From: Coriobacteriaceae bacterium
GTDB lineage: Bacteria; Actinomycetota; Coriobacteriia; Coriobacteriales; Coriobacteriaceae
Length of the DNA stretch: 64,000 nt
Assembly: GCA_015062655.1 (NCBI GenBank)
Contig: SUUG01000002.1
Span: forward strand, 21,695 to 85,694
Direction: 5' to 3'
The position numbers and the translations under genes were made by a program. The notes under the pieces were generated by a model. It ran no database searches. It was not told where the DNA came from and saw nothing but the letters and a program-made list of their open reading frames with translations. Positions 48,042 to 59,800 of the stretch are shown here, piece by piece (the stretch's first letter is position 1; each line of letters begins with the position of its first letter).

Positions 48042-48938
48042 ATGTCCGAGACCGTCACCATCGCCAACGGCCGCCTCTCCGCCGCCATCGACCCCAACGG
48101 CGCCCAGCTCACGAGTCTCGCCCTCGACGGCGCCGAGTACCTGTGGCAGCGCGACCCCCGCTGGTGGGCAAAGGCCGCGCCGATCCTCTTCCCCGTGGTG
48201 GGCGCCCCCGGCTCCGAGGTTCTGCGGTCGGCGTCCGGCCCCTGCCGCGTGCCCAAGCACGGCTTCGCGCGCGACTTCGAGCACGCGGTCAAGGAGGTCT
48301 CCCCGTCGGGCGACGCGGTCACCTTCGAGCTCGCCGACACGTCGGCCACGCGCGAGCTCTACCCCTATGCCTTCAACCTCCGCATGACCTACGCCCTCAC
48401 CGGGCCCGCCACGCTCGCGCAGACCTTCCGCGTCGAGAACACCGGCGACGCCCCCATGCCGTTCTCGGTGGGCGGCCACCCCGCCTTCAACGTGCCCGCT
48501 CCGAACGCGGGCGCCGACACCGCGCTCGAGGACTACGACCTCCGCTTCGCCGAGCGCTGGACGGCCTGCTCGCCCAAGATGGTCGAGGGCGGCCTCATGT
48601 CGTACGCGGACCCGTTCGAGGTGATCGACGACACCGACACCCTGCCGCTCACGCGCTCCTGCTTCGATTACGACACCATCGTCCTGCGCGACGTGCCCCG
48701 CAACATGGTGGAGCTTCGCGGCCGCACGAGCGGGCACGGCGTCCGCGTCGACTTCCCGGGCTTCGATTTCGTCGGCATCTGGTCGGCCCAGCCCGACGCC
48801 CCCTTCGTGGCCATCGAGCCCTGGACCGGCCACGCGGCCCTCGACACCGAGGACGACATCTTCGAGCACCGCGACAACATCACGATCCTCGCCCCCGGCG
48901 AGGTGGACGAGCGCACCTTCGAGATCACGGTGTTCTAA
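48042..48938 (+). CDS. Aldose 1-epimerase family protein
   Basis: GAQLTSLALDGAEYLWQRDPRWWAKAAPILFPVVG; KHGFARDFE; GGHPAFNVP. Confidence 0.9.
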   Translation: MSETVTIANGRLSAAIDPNGAQLTSLALDGAEYLWQRDPRWWAKAAPILFPVVGAPGSEVLRSASGPCRVPKHGFARDFEHAVKEVSPSGDAVTFELADTSATRELYPYAFNLRMTYALTGPATLAQTFRVENTGDAPMPFSVGGHPAFNVPAPNAGADTALEDYDLRFAERWTACSPKMVEGGLMSYADPFEVIDDTDTLPLTRSCFDYDTIVLRDVPRNMVELRGRTSGHGVRVDFPGFDFVGIWSAQPDAPFVAIEPWTGHAALDTEDDIFEHRDNITILAPGEVDERTFEITVF

Positions 48939-49041
48939 ACAGCCGGGCGCACCCGGGCGCGCTCGACTGGGCCGCCTCGTCGGCCCAGTCCGACGCGCGC
49001 CGCACCTACCGGAGCGCCCCGATAGGCTCCACGTACTTGGC

Positions 49042-49242
49042 GTGGGCGGCCACCATCCGGCCCATGCGACTCGCCGGCTCGTCGAGGCCGTTCGCGCCAC
49101 GCCGGAGCAGGCGGGCCTGCTGACGATTCCCGCCGGCGACCCGTTGCCCTACCTCCACGCTTATTTCGTCGATGACGCGGGCGCCCCGGTCTGCATCGGC
49201 CACCAGCACTACGTGGGATTCCGCTACCGGTTTTTGTATTGA
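49042..49242 (+). pseudogene. Remnant of a GntR-family regulator UTRA domain C-terminus
   Basis: GLLTIPAGDPLPYLHAYFVDDAGAPVCIGHQHYVGFRYRFLY resembles UTRA end; no HTH upstream in frame. Confidence 0.5.
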
Positions 49243-49387
49243 CCGGCGCAATATAAACATCGTGTTACGGATCTCTGAGGAAACGCTTCACCAAACTGCA
49301 GCGAGTATTATGGGAGGCCATCGCCGAGCGGGCGATGCGGACGCTCATGACAGGCGTCCGGAGTCAGACGTAGAGAAGGGAGGCATC

Positions 49388-50281
49388 ATGGGACACACCT
49401 CTGTTTCCATGAGCCGACGCGTGTTCGTGGGGGCGGGCCTTGCCGCGCTCACCGGGGCGCTCGTCGGGTGCCAACGCTCATCCACCCTCGAGCTTGTTGA
49501 GCCGGGAACCGGCGACAAGCGCGATGACACCTCTGACGCCGTGCTCTCCAAGAAGAAGATCCGCATCGGCATGGAGGCGGCCTACGCCCCCTACAACTGG
49601 CAGGTGAGCGAGGCCAGCGAGTTCACGATCCCCATCGATAACGTGGCGGGCGCCTACGCCGACGGCTACGACGTGCAGATCGCCAAGATCGTCTGCGAGG
49701 CCATCGGCGCCGAGGCCGTTGCCGTGAAGCAGAGCTTCGCGGGCCTCATCGACGCCCTGAACAGCGGCAAGATCGACCTCATCATCGCCGGTATGTCGGA
49801 TACCGAGGAGCGCCGCCAGTCCATTGACTTCTCGGATCCCTACTTCATCGGCTACTTCGGCCTCTTCGTCAAGGAGGGCTCCAAGTACCAAGACGCCACC
49901 ACGCTGGCCGAGTTCTCCGGCGCGGCGGTGCTCGGGCAGAAGGACACCATGCTCGACACCGTGATCGACGAGATCCCGGGGGTCGTCCACAAGAACGGGG
50001 TCGACTCGATCGCGGGGGTCTTCAGCAACCTGAACAACGGCACCTGCGACGCGGTGACCTACAACGTCGAGAACGAGGCCGGCTACATGGCCCAGAACCC
50101 CGGGATCGTGCCCATCCGGTTCGCGCCGGGCGACGGCTTCAAGGAGGAGGTCCCCTGCAACGTCGGCATGAAGAAGGGCTCGAAGAAGCTGCTGAAGGTC
50201 GTCAACGACGCCCTGTCCGCCGTGAGCGAGGAGGAGCGTCAGACGATCTGGGACGCCTGTCTGGAACGCCAACCTGCCTAA
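49388..50281 (+). CDS. Amino acid ABC transporter substrate-binding protein
   Basis: Lipobox LVGCQRS; KIRIGMEAAYAPYNWQ; GLIDALNSGKIDLIIAGMSDTEERRQSIDFSDPY. Confidence 0.93.
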   Translation: MGHTSVSMSRRVFVGAGLAALTGALVGCQRSSTLELVEPGTGDKRDDTSDAVLSKKKIRIGMEAAYAPYNWQVSEASEFTIPIDNVAGAYADGYDVQIAKIVCEAIGAEAVAVKQSFAGLIDALNSGKIDLIIAGMSDTEERRQSIDFSDPYFIGYFGLFVKEGSKYQDATTLAEFSGAAVLGQKDTMLDTVIDEIPGVVHKNGVDSIAGVFSNLNNGTCDAVTYNVENEAGYMAQNPGIVPIRFAPGDGFKEEVPCNVGMKKGSKKLLKVVNDALSAVSEEERQTIWDACLERQPA

Positions 50282-50291
50282 GGTAGCTCTT

Positions 50292-51449
50292 ATGAACGCA
50301 TTATCTCGGCTCATCGCCTTCGGGCGTGCCGATCACCGCTACGTGTACCTCGGGACGAGCGCCATCGCTGCGGCGGGGCTGCTCGTCTCGCAGCAGAACC
50401 CCACGCCGCTGTCCTTCCTCATCCACGGCGGCCTCGTGCAAGACGCCATGTGGGCCATCCTGTGGATCTGGCTCGTGCTGTCGGCGGCGGCCCTCGTTAC
50501 CAAGCTCATGTACGGGCGCGCCTACGCGGAGAAGTCCCCGTTCGCGGTCAAGCCGGGCACGCCGGCGGCCATCTGCCTGCGCTACCTGTCGCTCTTCGTC
50601 GCGGGCATCACGCTCATCTTCATCATCGACCGCATCGTGCTCGGCACGGTGGCCCTCGCGCAGGTGAGCGCTGCGGCCGAGTCCAACCCCACGGGCTTTC
50701 TCCCGAGTCTCATCTACATGACGGCGAGAAGCGGCGACCTCTTCCTCCACGGTATCGGGACCACCGTTGGCCTGGCCACCTTCGGCACCATCATCGCCTT
50801 CTTCCTGTCGATCCTCTTCGTGTTCCTGCGCATCCAGCAGTTCGACCTCATCGACAACGACGCTGTGCGGTTCGCGAAGACGGTGGGCCGCGGCTTCGCC
50901 AAGTTCTACAGCACCGTGGTGCGCGGCACGCCGATGATGGTCCAGGGTGCGCTGATCTTCTACGCGGGCTACGGCGTGCTGCTCGGCCTCGGCCTGGACA
51001 CGGGCCAGGCGAACGAGATCTGGAGCGCCTTCACAGCCGGTCTCGTGACGATCTCGCTCAACTCCACGGCTTACATGATGGAGGTACTGCGCGGCGGCAT
51101 CGAGTCCGTCGACCCCGGCCAGGCCGAGGCGGCGCGCTCGCTCGGCCTCTCGCAGTGGCAGGCCATGCGCAAGGTGGTGTTCCCGCAGGGCGTGAAGAAC
51201 GCGATCCCGGCGCTCACCAACGAGCTCATCATCAACATGAAGGACTCCTCGGTGCTCTCGATCATCGGCGTGTTCGACCTGATGTACGCCACCACCACCG
51301 TGGCCGGCATCTACTACCGCCAGATGGAGGTCTACTGCGTGGCCATGGTGGTCTACCTGGTGCTGACGCTCGTCGCCGGTCGCCTGCTCGAGGCCTTCGG
51401 CCGCAAGCTCGGCGCCGAGGCCACAAGCACGCTCCTCAGCTCGAACTAA
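50292..51449 (+). CDS. Amino acid ABC transporter permease
   Basis: [56 protein letters not shown]. Confidence 0.93.
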   Translation: MNALSRLIAFGRADHRYVYLGTSAIAAAGLLVSQQNPTPLSFLIHGGLVQDAMWAILWIWLVLSAAALVTKLMYGRAYAEKSPFAVKPGTPAAICLRYLSLFVAGITLIFIIDRIVLGTVALAQVSAAAESNPTGFLPSLIYMTARSGDLFLHGIGTTVGLATFGTIIAFFLSILFVFLRIQQFDLIDNDAVRFAKTVGRGFAKFYSTVVRGTPMMVQGALIFYAGYGVLLGLGLDTGQANEIWSAFTAGLVTISLNSTAYMMEVLRGGIESVDPGQAEAARSLGLSQWQAMRKVVFPQGVKNAIPALTNELIINMKDSSVLSIIGVFDLMYATTTVAGIYYRQMEVYCVAMVVYLVLTLVAGRLLEAFGRKLGAEATSTLLSSN

Positions 51450-51459
51450 GGAGGCCGTC

Positions 51460-52287
51460 ATGGCTGATGCAACGAATACTGCCGTGCCCGGCGAGACCGT
51501 CCCGACCGACGTCGCTGCGGTTGGAGCCCCGGCAGGCGCCGCCGATGCGGGCGCCCCGCTCATCCGCGTGGAGGGTCTGCACAAGACCTTCGGTGAGCTC
51601 GAGGTGCTGAAGGGCATTGACCTCACCGTCATGCCCGGCGAGGTGGTCACGATCATCGGCGCCTCGGGCTCCGGCAAGTCCACGCTCCTGCGCTGCCTGA
51701 ACCTGCTCGAGCGCCCGGACGCCGGCCACGTGTGGTTCCGAGACCAGGATCTCACGGCCGAGCGCTGCGACGTGAACGCCCTGCGCGAGCACATCGGCAT
51801 GGTGTTCCAGGGCTTCAACCTGTTCAACAACATGGACGTGCTCGACAACTGCACGCTCGCGCCGGTCACGCTCAAGAAGATGACCAAGCCCGAGGCCGAG
51901 AAGGTGGCGCTCGAGCACCTCGCGAGCGTGGGGCTCGAACAGTTCGCGCACGCCAACGTGGGGCGGCTCTCCGGTGGCCAGAAGCAGCGCGTCGCGATCG
52001 CCCGTGCGCTGTGCATGAACCCCGAGATCATGCTCTTCGACGAACCCACCTCGGCGCTCGACCCCGAGATCGTGGGTGAGGTGCTCGAGGTCATGCGCAC
52101 GCTCGCCGACGGCGGCATGACGATGGTCGTCGTGACACACGAGATGGACTTCGCGCGGAACGTGAGCGACCGCGTGGTGTTCATGGACCGCGGCGTGATC
52201 TGCGAGGAGGGGTCGCCGGAGCAGATCTTCGGCGCGCCCGAGCACGAGCGCACGCGCGAGTTCCTCGCGCGCTATCTGGCGAGCTAG
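51460..52287 (+). CDS. Amino acid ABC transporter ATP-binding protein
   Basis: [58 protein letters not shown]. Confidence 0.95.
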   Translation: MADATNTAVPGETVPTDVAAVGAPAGAADAGAPLIRVEGLHKTFGELEVLKGIDLTVMPGEVVTIIGASGSGKSTLLRCLNLLERPDAGHVWFRDQDLTAERCDVNALREHIGMVFQGFNLFNNMDVLDNCTLAPVTLKKMTKPEAEKVALEHLASVGLEQFAHANVGRLSGGQKQRVAIARALCMNPEIMLFDEPTSALDPEIVGEVLEVMRTLADGGMTMVVVTHEMDFARNVSDRVVFMDRGVICEEGSPEQIFGAPEHERTREFLARYLAS

Positions 52288-52288
52288 C

Positions 52289-53725
52289 ATGGGCGCCGGC
52301 GCGGCGGTCGCCCGGTTCTTCACCCACGAGGACGACTACCCCGACCTGCCGGCCGATGCCGCGTGCGCGCGCCTCGGCCGCGTGCTCTCGTTCCCGACGG
52401 TGAGCAGCATGGATGCCGAGTCGGTGGACTGGGGCCCCTTCGATGAGCTGCGCTCCTACCTGCGCGAGGCGTGGCCGCGCGTGTTCGCGGCGGGGGAGGT
52501 GTCGCTCATTGACCGCTCCCTTCTCGTGGTGCTGCCGGGCTCTGATCCATCGCTCGACCCCCTCATGCTCATGGGCCATATGGACGTGGTGCCCGTGGTT
52601 CCCGGCACCGAGGGCGATTGGACGCACGGCCCCTTCTCCGGCCACGTGGATGGAAAGTTCATCTGGGGGCGCGGGGCCATCGATATGAAAGACCAGGTCG
52701 CAGGCATCCTCGAGGCCGTCGAGTACGCGCTCTCGCACGGTTGGGAGTTGAGGCGCGGGATCGCGCTCGCCTTCGGCCAGGATGAGGAGACGGAGCAGCG
52801 CGGGTCGCGGGCGCTCGCCGCCGAGCTCGAGCGTCGCGGGATTCGGCCGGCCTTCCTCGTGGATGAGGGCGATTACCGCATCGTGGACGGATCCGAGTAC
52901 GGCGTCCCCGGACGCTGGCTCATGCACGCCTGCCTCGCCGAGAAGGGCTACGTCGACGTGGTGCTGCGCACCCAGAGCGCGGGCGGCCACTCCTCCAACC
53001 CCTACGGCGGCTCCTCGCTCGCGGTGCTCGCGCGGGGCATCGCCGCCATCGATGCGATCGCGTGGCCGGTCGAGCTCACGCCGCTCACCCGGGCGCTTCT
53101 GCGCGAACTCGCCCCCGAGGCGGTCGAGGGCCCGCTCGCCGCGCTCGGCATCACGCGCTCGGACGAGGTCGACGAGCGCGCCGGCGAGATCGCCCGGGCC
53201 TGCCTCTCGGTGCCCGAGCTCTTTCCGCTCGTGACCACCACCTGCGCTCCCACCATGATCGAAGGGGGCTCGACGGGTGCCAACGTGCTGCCGCAGGACA
53301 TGTGGGCCAATATCAACTTCCGCCTGATTGAGGGCACGAGCGTGGACGAGGTCGTCGCGCGCTGTCGCGAGGCCGTGGCGGGCCTACCCATCGAGGTCGA
53401 GCTCGGACCGGGAAGCTCGGAGGCCACGGCGGCCCCCACCGCGGGCGGCCCCGGGCTCGCGGCGCTGCGCGCGGTGGCCGCACGCTACTTCGCGGCCGAC
53501 GGTGAGCCCGTGACCGTGGTCCCCTCCACGGTGGCCGGCGCCACCGATGCGGCCAACTACGCGCGGATCTGCCCCGAGTGCCTGCGCTTCTCCGCCTTCG
53601 TGGTGGACGACGACGAGTGCGCCCGCGGGGTGCACGGCACCGACGAGCGCATCAGCCGCCGCGCGTACCTGCAGGGTGTGCGGTTCATGATCCGCCTCAT
53701 CGAGACCGTCGCGGTGGCAGCGTGA
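52289..53725 (+). CDS. M20 family (Sapep/PepV-like) metallopeptidase
   Basis: LMLMGHMDVVPVVPGTEGDWTHGPFSGHVDGKFIWGRGAIDMKDQV; AFGQDEETEQRGS. Confidence 0.92.
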   Translation: MGAGAAVARFFTHEDDYPDLPADAACARLGRVLSFPTVSSMDAESVDWGPFDELRSYLREAWPRVFAAGEVSLIDRSLLVVLPGSDPSLDPLMLMGHMDVVPVVPGTEGDWTHGPFSGHVDGKFIWGRGAIDMKDQVAGILEAVEYALSHGWELRRGIALAFGQDEETEQRGSRALAAELERRGIRPAFLVDEGDYRIVDGSEYGVPGRWLMHACLAEKGYVDVVLRTQSAGGHSSNPYGGSSLAVLARGIAAIDAIAWPVELTPLTRALLRELAPEAVEGPLAALGITRSDEVDERAGEIARACLSVPELFPLVTTTCAPTMIEGGSTGANVLPQDMWANINFRLIEGTSVDEVVARCREAVAGLPIEVELGPGSSEATAAPTAGGPGLAALRAVAARYFAADGEPVTVVPSTVAGATDAANYARICPECLRFSAFVVDDDECARGVHGTDERISRRAYLQGVRFMIRLIETVAVAA

Positions 53726-53848
53726 GCGGGCTTTTCAGACTGGCTCAGGGTCTGCAGCCCCCATTGCATGGACAATTCGCTGCGGGCGGCTTGATCTCAA
53801 GCTGCCCGTTTTCGCATTTTGGGCGCCCCGGGAATGCGGACAGATAGG

Positions 53849-54006
53849 CTGTGCGGCCCGCTTTTCCCCTGAATCCCCTGTTCACGGAGTACCTCATGGG
53901 CCTGATGGGCGCCGAGAGGCACGCGGCCCATCGCAAAGAGGCGCTCGCCGCATACGAGGGGCGCGTGGAGGAGTTCAAGACGCCGGGTATCAAGATGCCC
54001 ATCTAG
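53849..54006 (+). pseudogene. Short C-terminal remnant of an unidentified protein
   Basis: PAFPLNPLFTEYLMGLMGAERHAAHRKEALAAYEGRVEEFKTPGIKMPI*; in-frame stop just upstream, protein-like composition. Confidence 0.35.
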
Positions 54007-54083
54007 TCGCGGATTCGCATTCGCACAACATGGTTTCAACGGGATGGGGCGCTTCGGCGCCCCTTTCGCTATTCGCCCCGACA

Positions 54084-54974
54084 TCACGCCTTCGGCACCC
54101 ATGGCGAGGTGGCGGCCTTTTCGATCTGCGAACCCATCCAGACAATCGCCTCTGAGTAGATGCGATTGCCCGTGGGGTCGCTGGTATCTCGATCGAAATC
54201 ATGGGGGAGATAGTACACGGGTTTCATGACCGCCCCCGATGCCTTTTTGGACAGTTCTTTTGATAGCCGAAACGGTATATCTTCATCTCCGCTGCTTGAG
54301 GTGATGAACAGAGGCGGTAGCCGTGATATGTCTTCGTTGGAGAGCGACCAGGCCTCGGGAGTTCGGTCGGGAGCGGTTCTATCCAATCCCATAAGGTCGA
54401 GCCAAGCTCCCTGATGTTGGCGGGCATGAACGTAGAGCGCGTAGCGAATGGCTTTTGGACCAGACGTCACGATGGTGCAGCTTGTGCTCGCGAGCCTATC
54501 GACTTGGAAGCGAGGCACATCTGGAAGTGAGACATAGGCCTTTGCGGGCATTGAGAAGGAGTTGTCCAAGACCGTGTGATATCCGTAAAAATCTAATACT
54601 CCAAATGGTTTGAGCAAGTTGCCTTGTTCCCGTTGAGATATCTCGCGTGCGAGCAGCAGAGAGAGGTATGCGCCTGTCGAACGGCCGAATAGGAAATACC
54701 CCTCGTACTCTCCCGTGGAAAGCGGCAGCGCTATCGTAGATCGCCATGTCTCGAAGACCGCATCAACGATATCAGGCAGCGGGGATTCCGGAGCAAGCGG
54801 GTAATCCGAGCAGATAAGCGTGTAGCCGGCATCGAGAAATTGATTGATATAGGGCTTTGGAAGATCGTCGCGCTCGCCGTAGAGCAGACCGCCCCCATGG
54901 AGGTAGAAGATGGCGATACGGCGATTGCGTGCTGCAAGTGGCCGATGAATGGTGACGGTATCGTCAGGTCTCAT
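54084..54974 (-). CDS. Alpha/beta hydrolase
   Basis: IAIFYLHGGGLLYGERDDL oxyanion HGGG; GRSTGAYLSLLLA nucleophile elbow. Confidence 0.85.
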   Translation of the reverse strand: MRPDDTVTIHRPLAARNRRIAIFYLHGGGLLYGERDDLPKPYINQFLDAGYTLICSDYPLAPESPLPDIVDAVFETWRSTIALPLSTGEYEGYFLFGRSTGAYLSLLLAREISQREQGNLLKPFGVLDFYGYHTVLDNSFSMPAKAYVSLPDVPRFQVDRLASTSCTIVTSGPKAIRYALYVHARQHQGAWLDLMGLDRTAPDRTPEAWSLSNEDISRLPPLFITSSSGDEDIPFRLSKELSKKASGAVMKPVYYLPHDFDRDTSDPTGNRIYSEAIVWMGSQIEKAATSPWVPKA

Positions 54975-55003
54975 TGCTTCCTCATTTCCGCATGGGCATG
55001 CTG

Positions 55004-56644
55004 CTAGCTATCCCTGCCCAATGCCATGATCTTGTTGGTCAACATGACTTGCAGGAAATCATCGGGGTTTTTGACGTCGATGTCGTAAAGCTGCCGAGCG
55101 CGTTCGACGCGGTACCGTACCGTTTTGGAGTGGACAAAGAGTTGCTCGCCCGTTTTGGAGAAGTCCATGCCGTTCTCGCAGAGACACACAAGGGTGCTGA
55201 GCAGTTCAGGTTGCTTCGTGGCGAGTTCGACGACGCGCGGATCCATGTACTCCGAGAGTTGCGACAAGTCACCGGCCATGAGCATGAGCTTGTAGACGCC
55301 CAGGTCCTCGAATCGCATTGCGCGGTTTCGATCAGCCGATCCGTTGAACAGGCGGTAGACATTGAGAACCTCCGTGTTCGCCTGTCCGAGAGCGTACCGG
55401 TCGACCGTGCTGCTCAATGCGACAAGGTGCTGGAAGAGGGGAAGAACCGAGGATGCGTGCAGCTTATCCAAGATTTCTTGAATTGATTCGAGGTTGAACC
55501 GTGTGAGCGGGCTGCGGAAGTTATGCAGGAAGACGAGTCGGTCATTGTTGATGAAGTAGACGATGCCGGGGTATGCGCTGCGTATCCTGCGCCTAATTGC
55601 CTGTTGGAGCTCATCGAGCCGGTCGAAATCAGCGGAATCAGTCAAGGTTACATGAACGAGCAAGACTTCGTAGAACGGGTATTCGTCGATGCCGAGCATG
55701 GTGAGGGCGGAGTCGATGCGATCTGATGTCCCATAACGCTCGAGAAGCAGGTCGTGAACTGCGTCGTTGTTTTGGATGAACAACTTCTGCTTGATCGCGT
55801 TCTGTTCGAGGATTTTCATCTGGAGAAGCCCGACGATGTTTTCGATCGTCATGGTGTCCAACCAGGTGAGCTCAACGTCGGATTCATGGACGAGCAGGTA
55901 GTAGTCAATTCCGTCGGAACTGGGAATCCGAACCGCCAGGGCGCTCTCCGCATGGGTTTCTCCAACGGTCTCAACGGGATTTTCGCCATCGTTTGAAGAG
56001 TGGTTGAAAAAGAGCGTCGCGTCGAAGTAGGCGTGCGTTTGGAGTGGCGTTGGTTCGCGCCGGGTGAACGAGTAGGCGTCGAAACAGGTGCGCGCCGTAT
56101 CGGTGCCGAGTCGTCGGTCGCGCGTGGTGTCAAGATAGCTGACATCCATTCTCAAGGTGTTTTTGAGCGTGCTGAGAATGTAGGGGATGGAGGGCTGTTT
56201 GAGGGCAAGCGCCATAGTGTGGCGATGGGCATCGTAAAAACGATTGAGAAGAGTGAGGTTGGAGTCGAGGACGTGGCCAAGGACGTCGAGCATGATCGAC
56301 TCGTATTTAACGTCGGGCTGAAGCCGAATGAGCGGAACTCCGAAATCCTCGCAGAGCGAGACGATGTTGTCGGGCGCGGTGGGGAGCAGGCGTTCCGGCT
56401 TGAACGCCATCGCGGCGATGCCTATGAGGCTCATGGTGTGGAAGAATCGGGCGACTTCACTGTCGGAAAGCTCTTGAAGCGCGAAGAAGCTGGTGATGAT
56501 GAGCTGCCCCCGCTTGCCCCAGTTCTCGATATCGGCGGCCTCGAGGACCATGGCACTCGACAGTTCGTTATCAAGTCCATTGGCTCCGGCTATGACCTTC
56601 GCTTCCGTGAAGGATGGCAACAGTAGGGCTTCGCGAACATTCAT
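55004..56644 (-). CDS. PucR family transcriptional regulator
   Basis: PucR N-term VREALLLPSFTEAKVIAGANGLDNELSSAMVLEAADIENWGKRGQLIITSFFAL; C-term HTH ENGMDFSKTGEQLFVHSKTVRYRVERARQLYDID. Confidence 0.92.
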   Translation of the reverse strand: MNVREALLLPSFTEAKVIAGANGLDNELSSAMVLEAADIENWGKRGQLIITSFFALQELSDSEVARFFHTMSLIGIAAMAFKPERLLPTAPDNIVSLCEDFGVPLIRLQPDVKYESIMLDVLGHVLDSNLTLLNRFYDAHRHTMALALKQPSIPYILSTLKNTLRMDVSYLDTTRDRRLGTDTARTCFDAYSFTRREPTPLQTHAYFDATLFFNHSSNDGENPVETVGETHAESALAVRIPSSDGIDYYLLVHESDVELTWLDTMTIENIVGLLQMKILEQNAIKQKLFIQNNDAVHDLLLERYGTSDRIDSALTMLGIDEYPFYEVLLVHVTLTDSADFDRLDELQQAIRRRIRSAYPGIVYFINNDRLVFLHNFRSPLTRFNLESIQEILDKLHASSVLPLFQHLVALSSTVDRYALGQANTEVLNVYRLFNGSADRNRAMRFEDLGVYKLMLMAGDLSQLSEYMDPRVVELATKQPELLSTLVCLCENGMDFSKTGEQLFVHSKTVRYRVERARQLYDIDVKNPDDFLQVMLTNKIMALGRDS

Positions 56645-56873
56645 GCTTGCTCCTTTGGTTACCTACCAGCCTATCGGGCTTTATCGCGGCGAGCATGTTC
56701 CAAACGGTCAAAAAAACGAAATAAACCTTTCCCACGAGGGAAATGTTTTTACAAATTGCCCGTGTTTCAATTTTTACAGCGCGAAAAGACCGCTGCAGCC
56801 CGGGATACGCAGTGAATCCGCCTTGCAGGCGGGAGGGCTTTTTGCAAGGTAGGCCGCAATCAAGGAGGCGCTA

Positions 56874-59800
56874 ATGCTGAAAACCGTGGTCAAGCAAAAC
56901 TCTTATCAGGACTCCATCAACCTGATGCTGCTGACCAATAAGATCAACACGCTCGACGGAGTCATCCAGAGCCAGATCATGATGGGCACCGACGCGAACA
57001 AGGACATCTACCGAGCGGCAGGGCTGCTGACCGAAGAGGCCGGGGCGGCCGCCCCGAGCGACATGGTCATCGTCGTCGAGACCGAGGACGAGGGCACCAT
57101 GGACGTCGTCCTCACCGAGACCGAGGCCTTCCTCGCCGACCTCTCCACCAAGAAGGAGGCCGCAGGCGCTCCCGCCGAGGCCACCAGCTGGGAAGAGGCC
57201 ATGGCGATGCTGCCCGAGGCCAACATGGCGCTGTTCTCCATCCCCGGCGAGTACGCCGCGCCTGAGCTCGAGCGCGCCCTCGACCTGGGTCTGAACGTCT
57301 TCTCCTTCACCGACAACGTTCCGCTGGAGGATGAGGTCCGTCTCAAGCAGAAGGCTCACGAGAAGGGCCTTCTCTTCATGGGCCCGGACTGCGGTACCGG
57401 TGTGGTGTCCTCTGTTCCCGTGGCCTTCACCAACGTCATCAACCCCGGCAACATCGGTATCGTCGGCGCTTCCGGCACCGGCATCCAGGAGGTCACCTGC
57501 ATGATCGACCGCCTGGGTGGCGGCTGCGTGCACGCCATCGGCACCGGTGGCCGCGACCTCAACGAGAAGGTCGGCGCCGTGACCGTCAAGGACGCCATCG
57601 TCGCCCTTGAGCACCACGACCCAACCGACGTCATCTGCGTCATCTCCAAGCCGCCCGCGCCCGCCGTGCGCGATGAGGTCGTCGACCTGCTCGAGAAGTG
57701 CGAGAAGCCGGTCGTCGCCATCTTCATCGGTGAGAAGCCCGAGGCCCACCTCGGCAAGGTGCACCTGGCCCACACCCTCGAGGAGGCCGCCCGCATCGCC
57801 GTCGACCTGGCCAACGGCGAGGCCGTCAAGAAGAACTACCTCGAGTCGCTCGATGTCACCGTCGAGGCCCCGCTGGCCGAGAACAAGACCGTCATCGGCC
57901 TGTACTCCGGCGGCACCCTTGCCGGTGAGGCCGCGATGATGATCACCGAGGCCCTTGAGCTCGGCTCCATCATCAAGGAGGACGGCTACATGCTGCGCCA
58001 CGGTGGCTACGACGTCATCGACCTCGGTGACGACGTGTACACCCAGGGCCGCCCGCACCCCATGATCGACCCCGAGGTCCGCATCCGCATGATGCGCGAC
58101 TACGCCGCCAAGGCCACCACGGGCGTCATCGTCTTCGACTGCGTCCTCGGTTACGGTTGCCACCCCGACATGGCCGCCGAGCTCGCCCCGGTGATCGCCG
58201 AGTGCATCGAGTCCGCCAAGGCCGACGGCCGTGACGTCCACTTCGTGGGTACCGTCGTGGGCACCCACAACGACCCGCAGGATTACGATCGCTCCGTCAA
58301 GCTGCTCGAGGATGCCGGCGCCATCATGGAGCCCAGCAACGCCATGGCCGTCCGCGCCGCCCTCGCCTTCAAGGGCATCGACTTCACTGAGGCCGACCGC
58401 GAGGTCGTCCCCTACGAGGTCAAGGACGCGAGCCCCTTGCCCGAGCCGTCCGAGGCCGTCATGGAGCTGCTCACCACCAAGCCGCGCGTGATCAACGTCG
58501 GCGTCGAGAGCTTCAACGACCCGCTGCGCGCCTATGGCGCCGAGAGCGTCCAGTACACCTGGAAGCCCAAGGCCGGCGGCAACAAGCGCATGATTCACCT
58601 GCTCAACGAGCTTGAGAAGGTCGAGGGCATCGACGAGGCCAACGCCCGCATCTGCGAGCGCTTCAAGGAGTCTCAGCCCGTCTTGGTCGACGTCGTGCCG
58701 GCTAAGACCGTCATCCCCGAGCTCAACCGCGCTCAGAAGACCCTGCTCCACGCCGGTCCCCCGATCTGCTGGGAGAACATGCAGGGGCCGATGAGGGGCT
58801 CTTGCATCGGTGCCGCCCTGTTCGAGGGCTGGGCCGAGACCGAGGAAGAGGCCGTGGTTATGCTCGAGGGCGGCGAGGTGGAGTTCATCCCCTGCCACCA
58901 CTGCCACGCCGTTGGTCCCATGGGTGGCATCACCTCCGCCAACATGGCCGTCCTCGTGGTCCGCAATCTTGCCGACGACACCGTCGCCTACTGCACCATG
59001 AACGAGGGCATCGGCAAGGTCCTGCGTTTCGGCGCCTACGGCCAGGAGGTCGTCGACCGCCTGCATTGGATGGCCGACGAGCTCGGCCCGGTGCTCGCAT
59101 CCGCGCTCAAGCTTTCCGACGGCGGCATCAACCTCAACGTCCTGATGGCCCGTGCCATTACCCAGGGCGATGAGTTCCACCAGCGCAATATGGCCGCCAC
59201 GCTCAACTTCCTCAAGGAGGTCGCGCCGCTCATCGTCAAGACCGATGCGAGCGAGGACGCCAAGCAGCGCGTCATCCAGTTCCTGGCCGATACCGACCAG
59301 TTCTTCCTGAACGTCATGATGGCCGCCGGCAAGTCAATCGTCGACTACGTCCGTAAGGATGTCGAGGGTTGCGTGGTTTCCACCATGACTCGCAACGGCT
59401 ACGAGTTCGGCGTGCGCGTCTCCGGCCTGGGCGACGAGTGGTTCACCGCACCCGTCAACACGCCCGTGGGTCTGTACTTCACCGGCTTCACCGCTGAGGA
59501 CGGTTGCCCGGACAACGGCGATTCCGCTATCTGCGAGACGGTCGGCGTCGGTGGTATGGCCATGGTCGCCGCCCCCGGTGTCACCCGCTTCGTCGGCGCC
59601 GGCGGTTTCGAGGACGCTCTCAACATCTCCAATGAGATGGAGAAGATCTGCGTCACCCATAATCCCAACTGGGCCATCCCCACATGGGACTTCAAGGGTG
59701 CCTGCTTGGGCATCGATATTCGCAAGGTCGTCGAGACCGGCATCACGCCGATCATCAACACCGGTATCGCCCACAAGCAGGCCGGCATCGGTCAGGTGGG

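Noticed and set aside
56871-59180. 769-aa minus-strand ORF opposite the FdrA-DUF1116 gene
   Set aside because: Low-complexity Gly/Val/Asp/His composition; shadow of a strongly supported CDS
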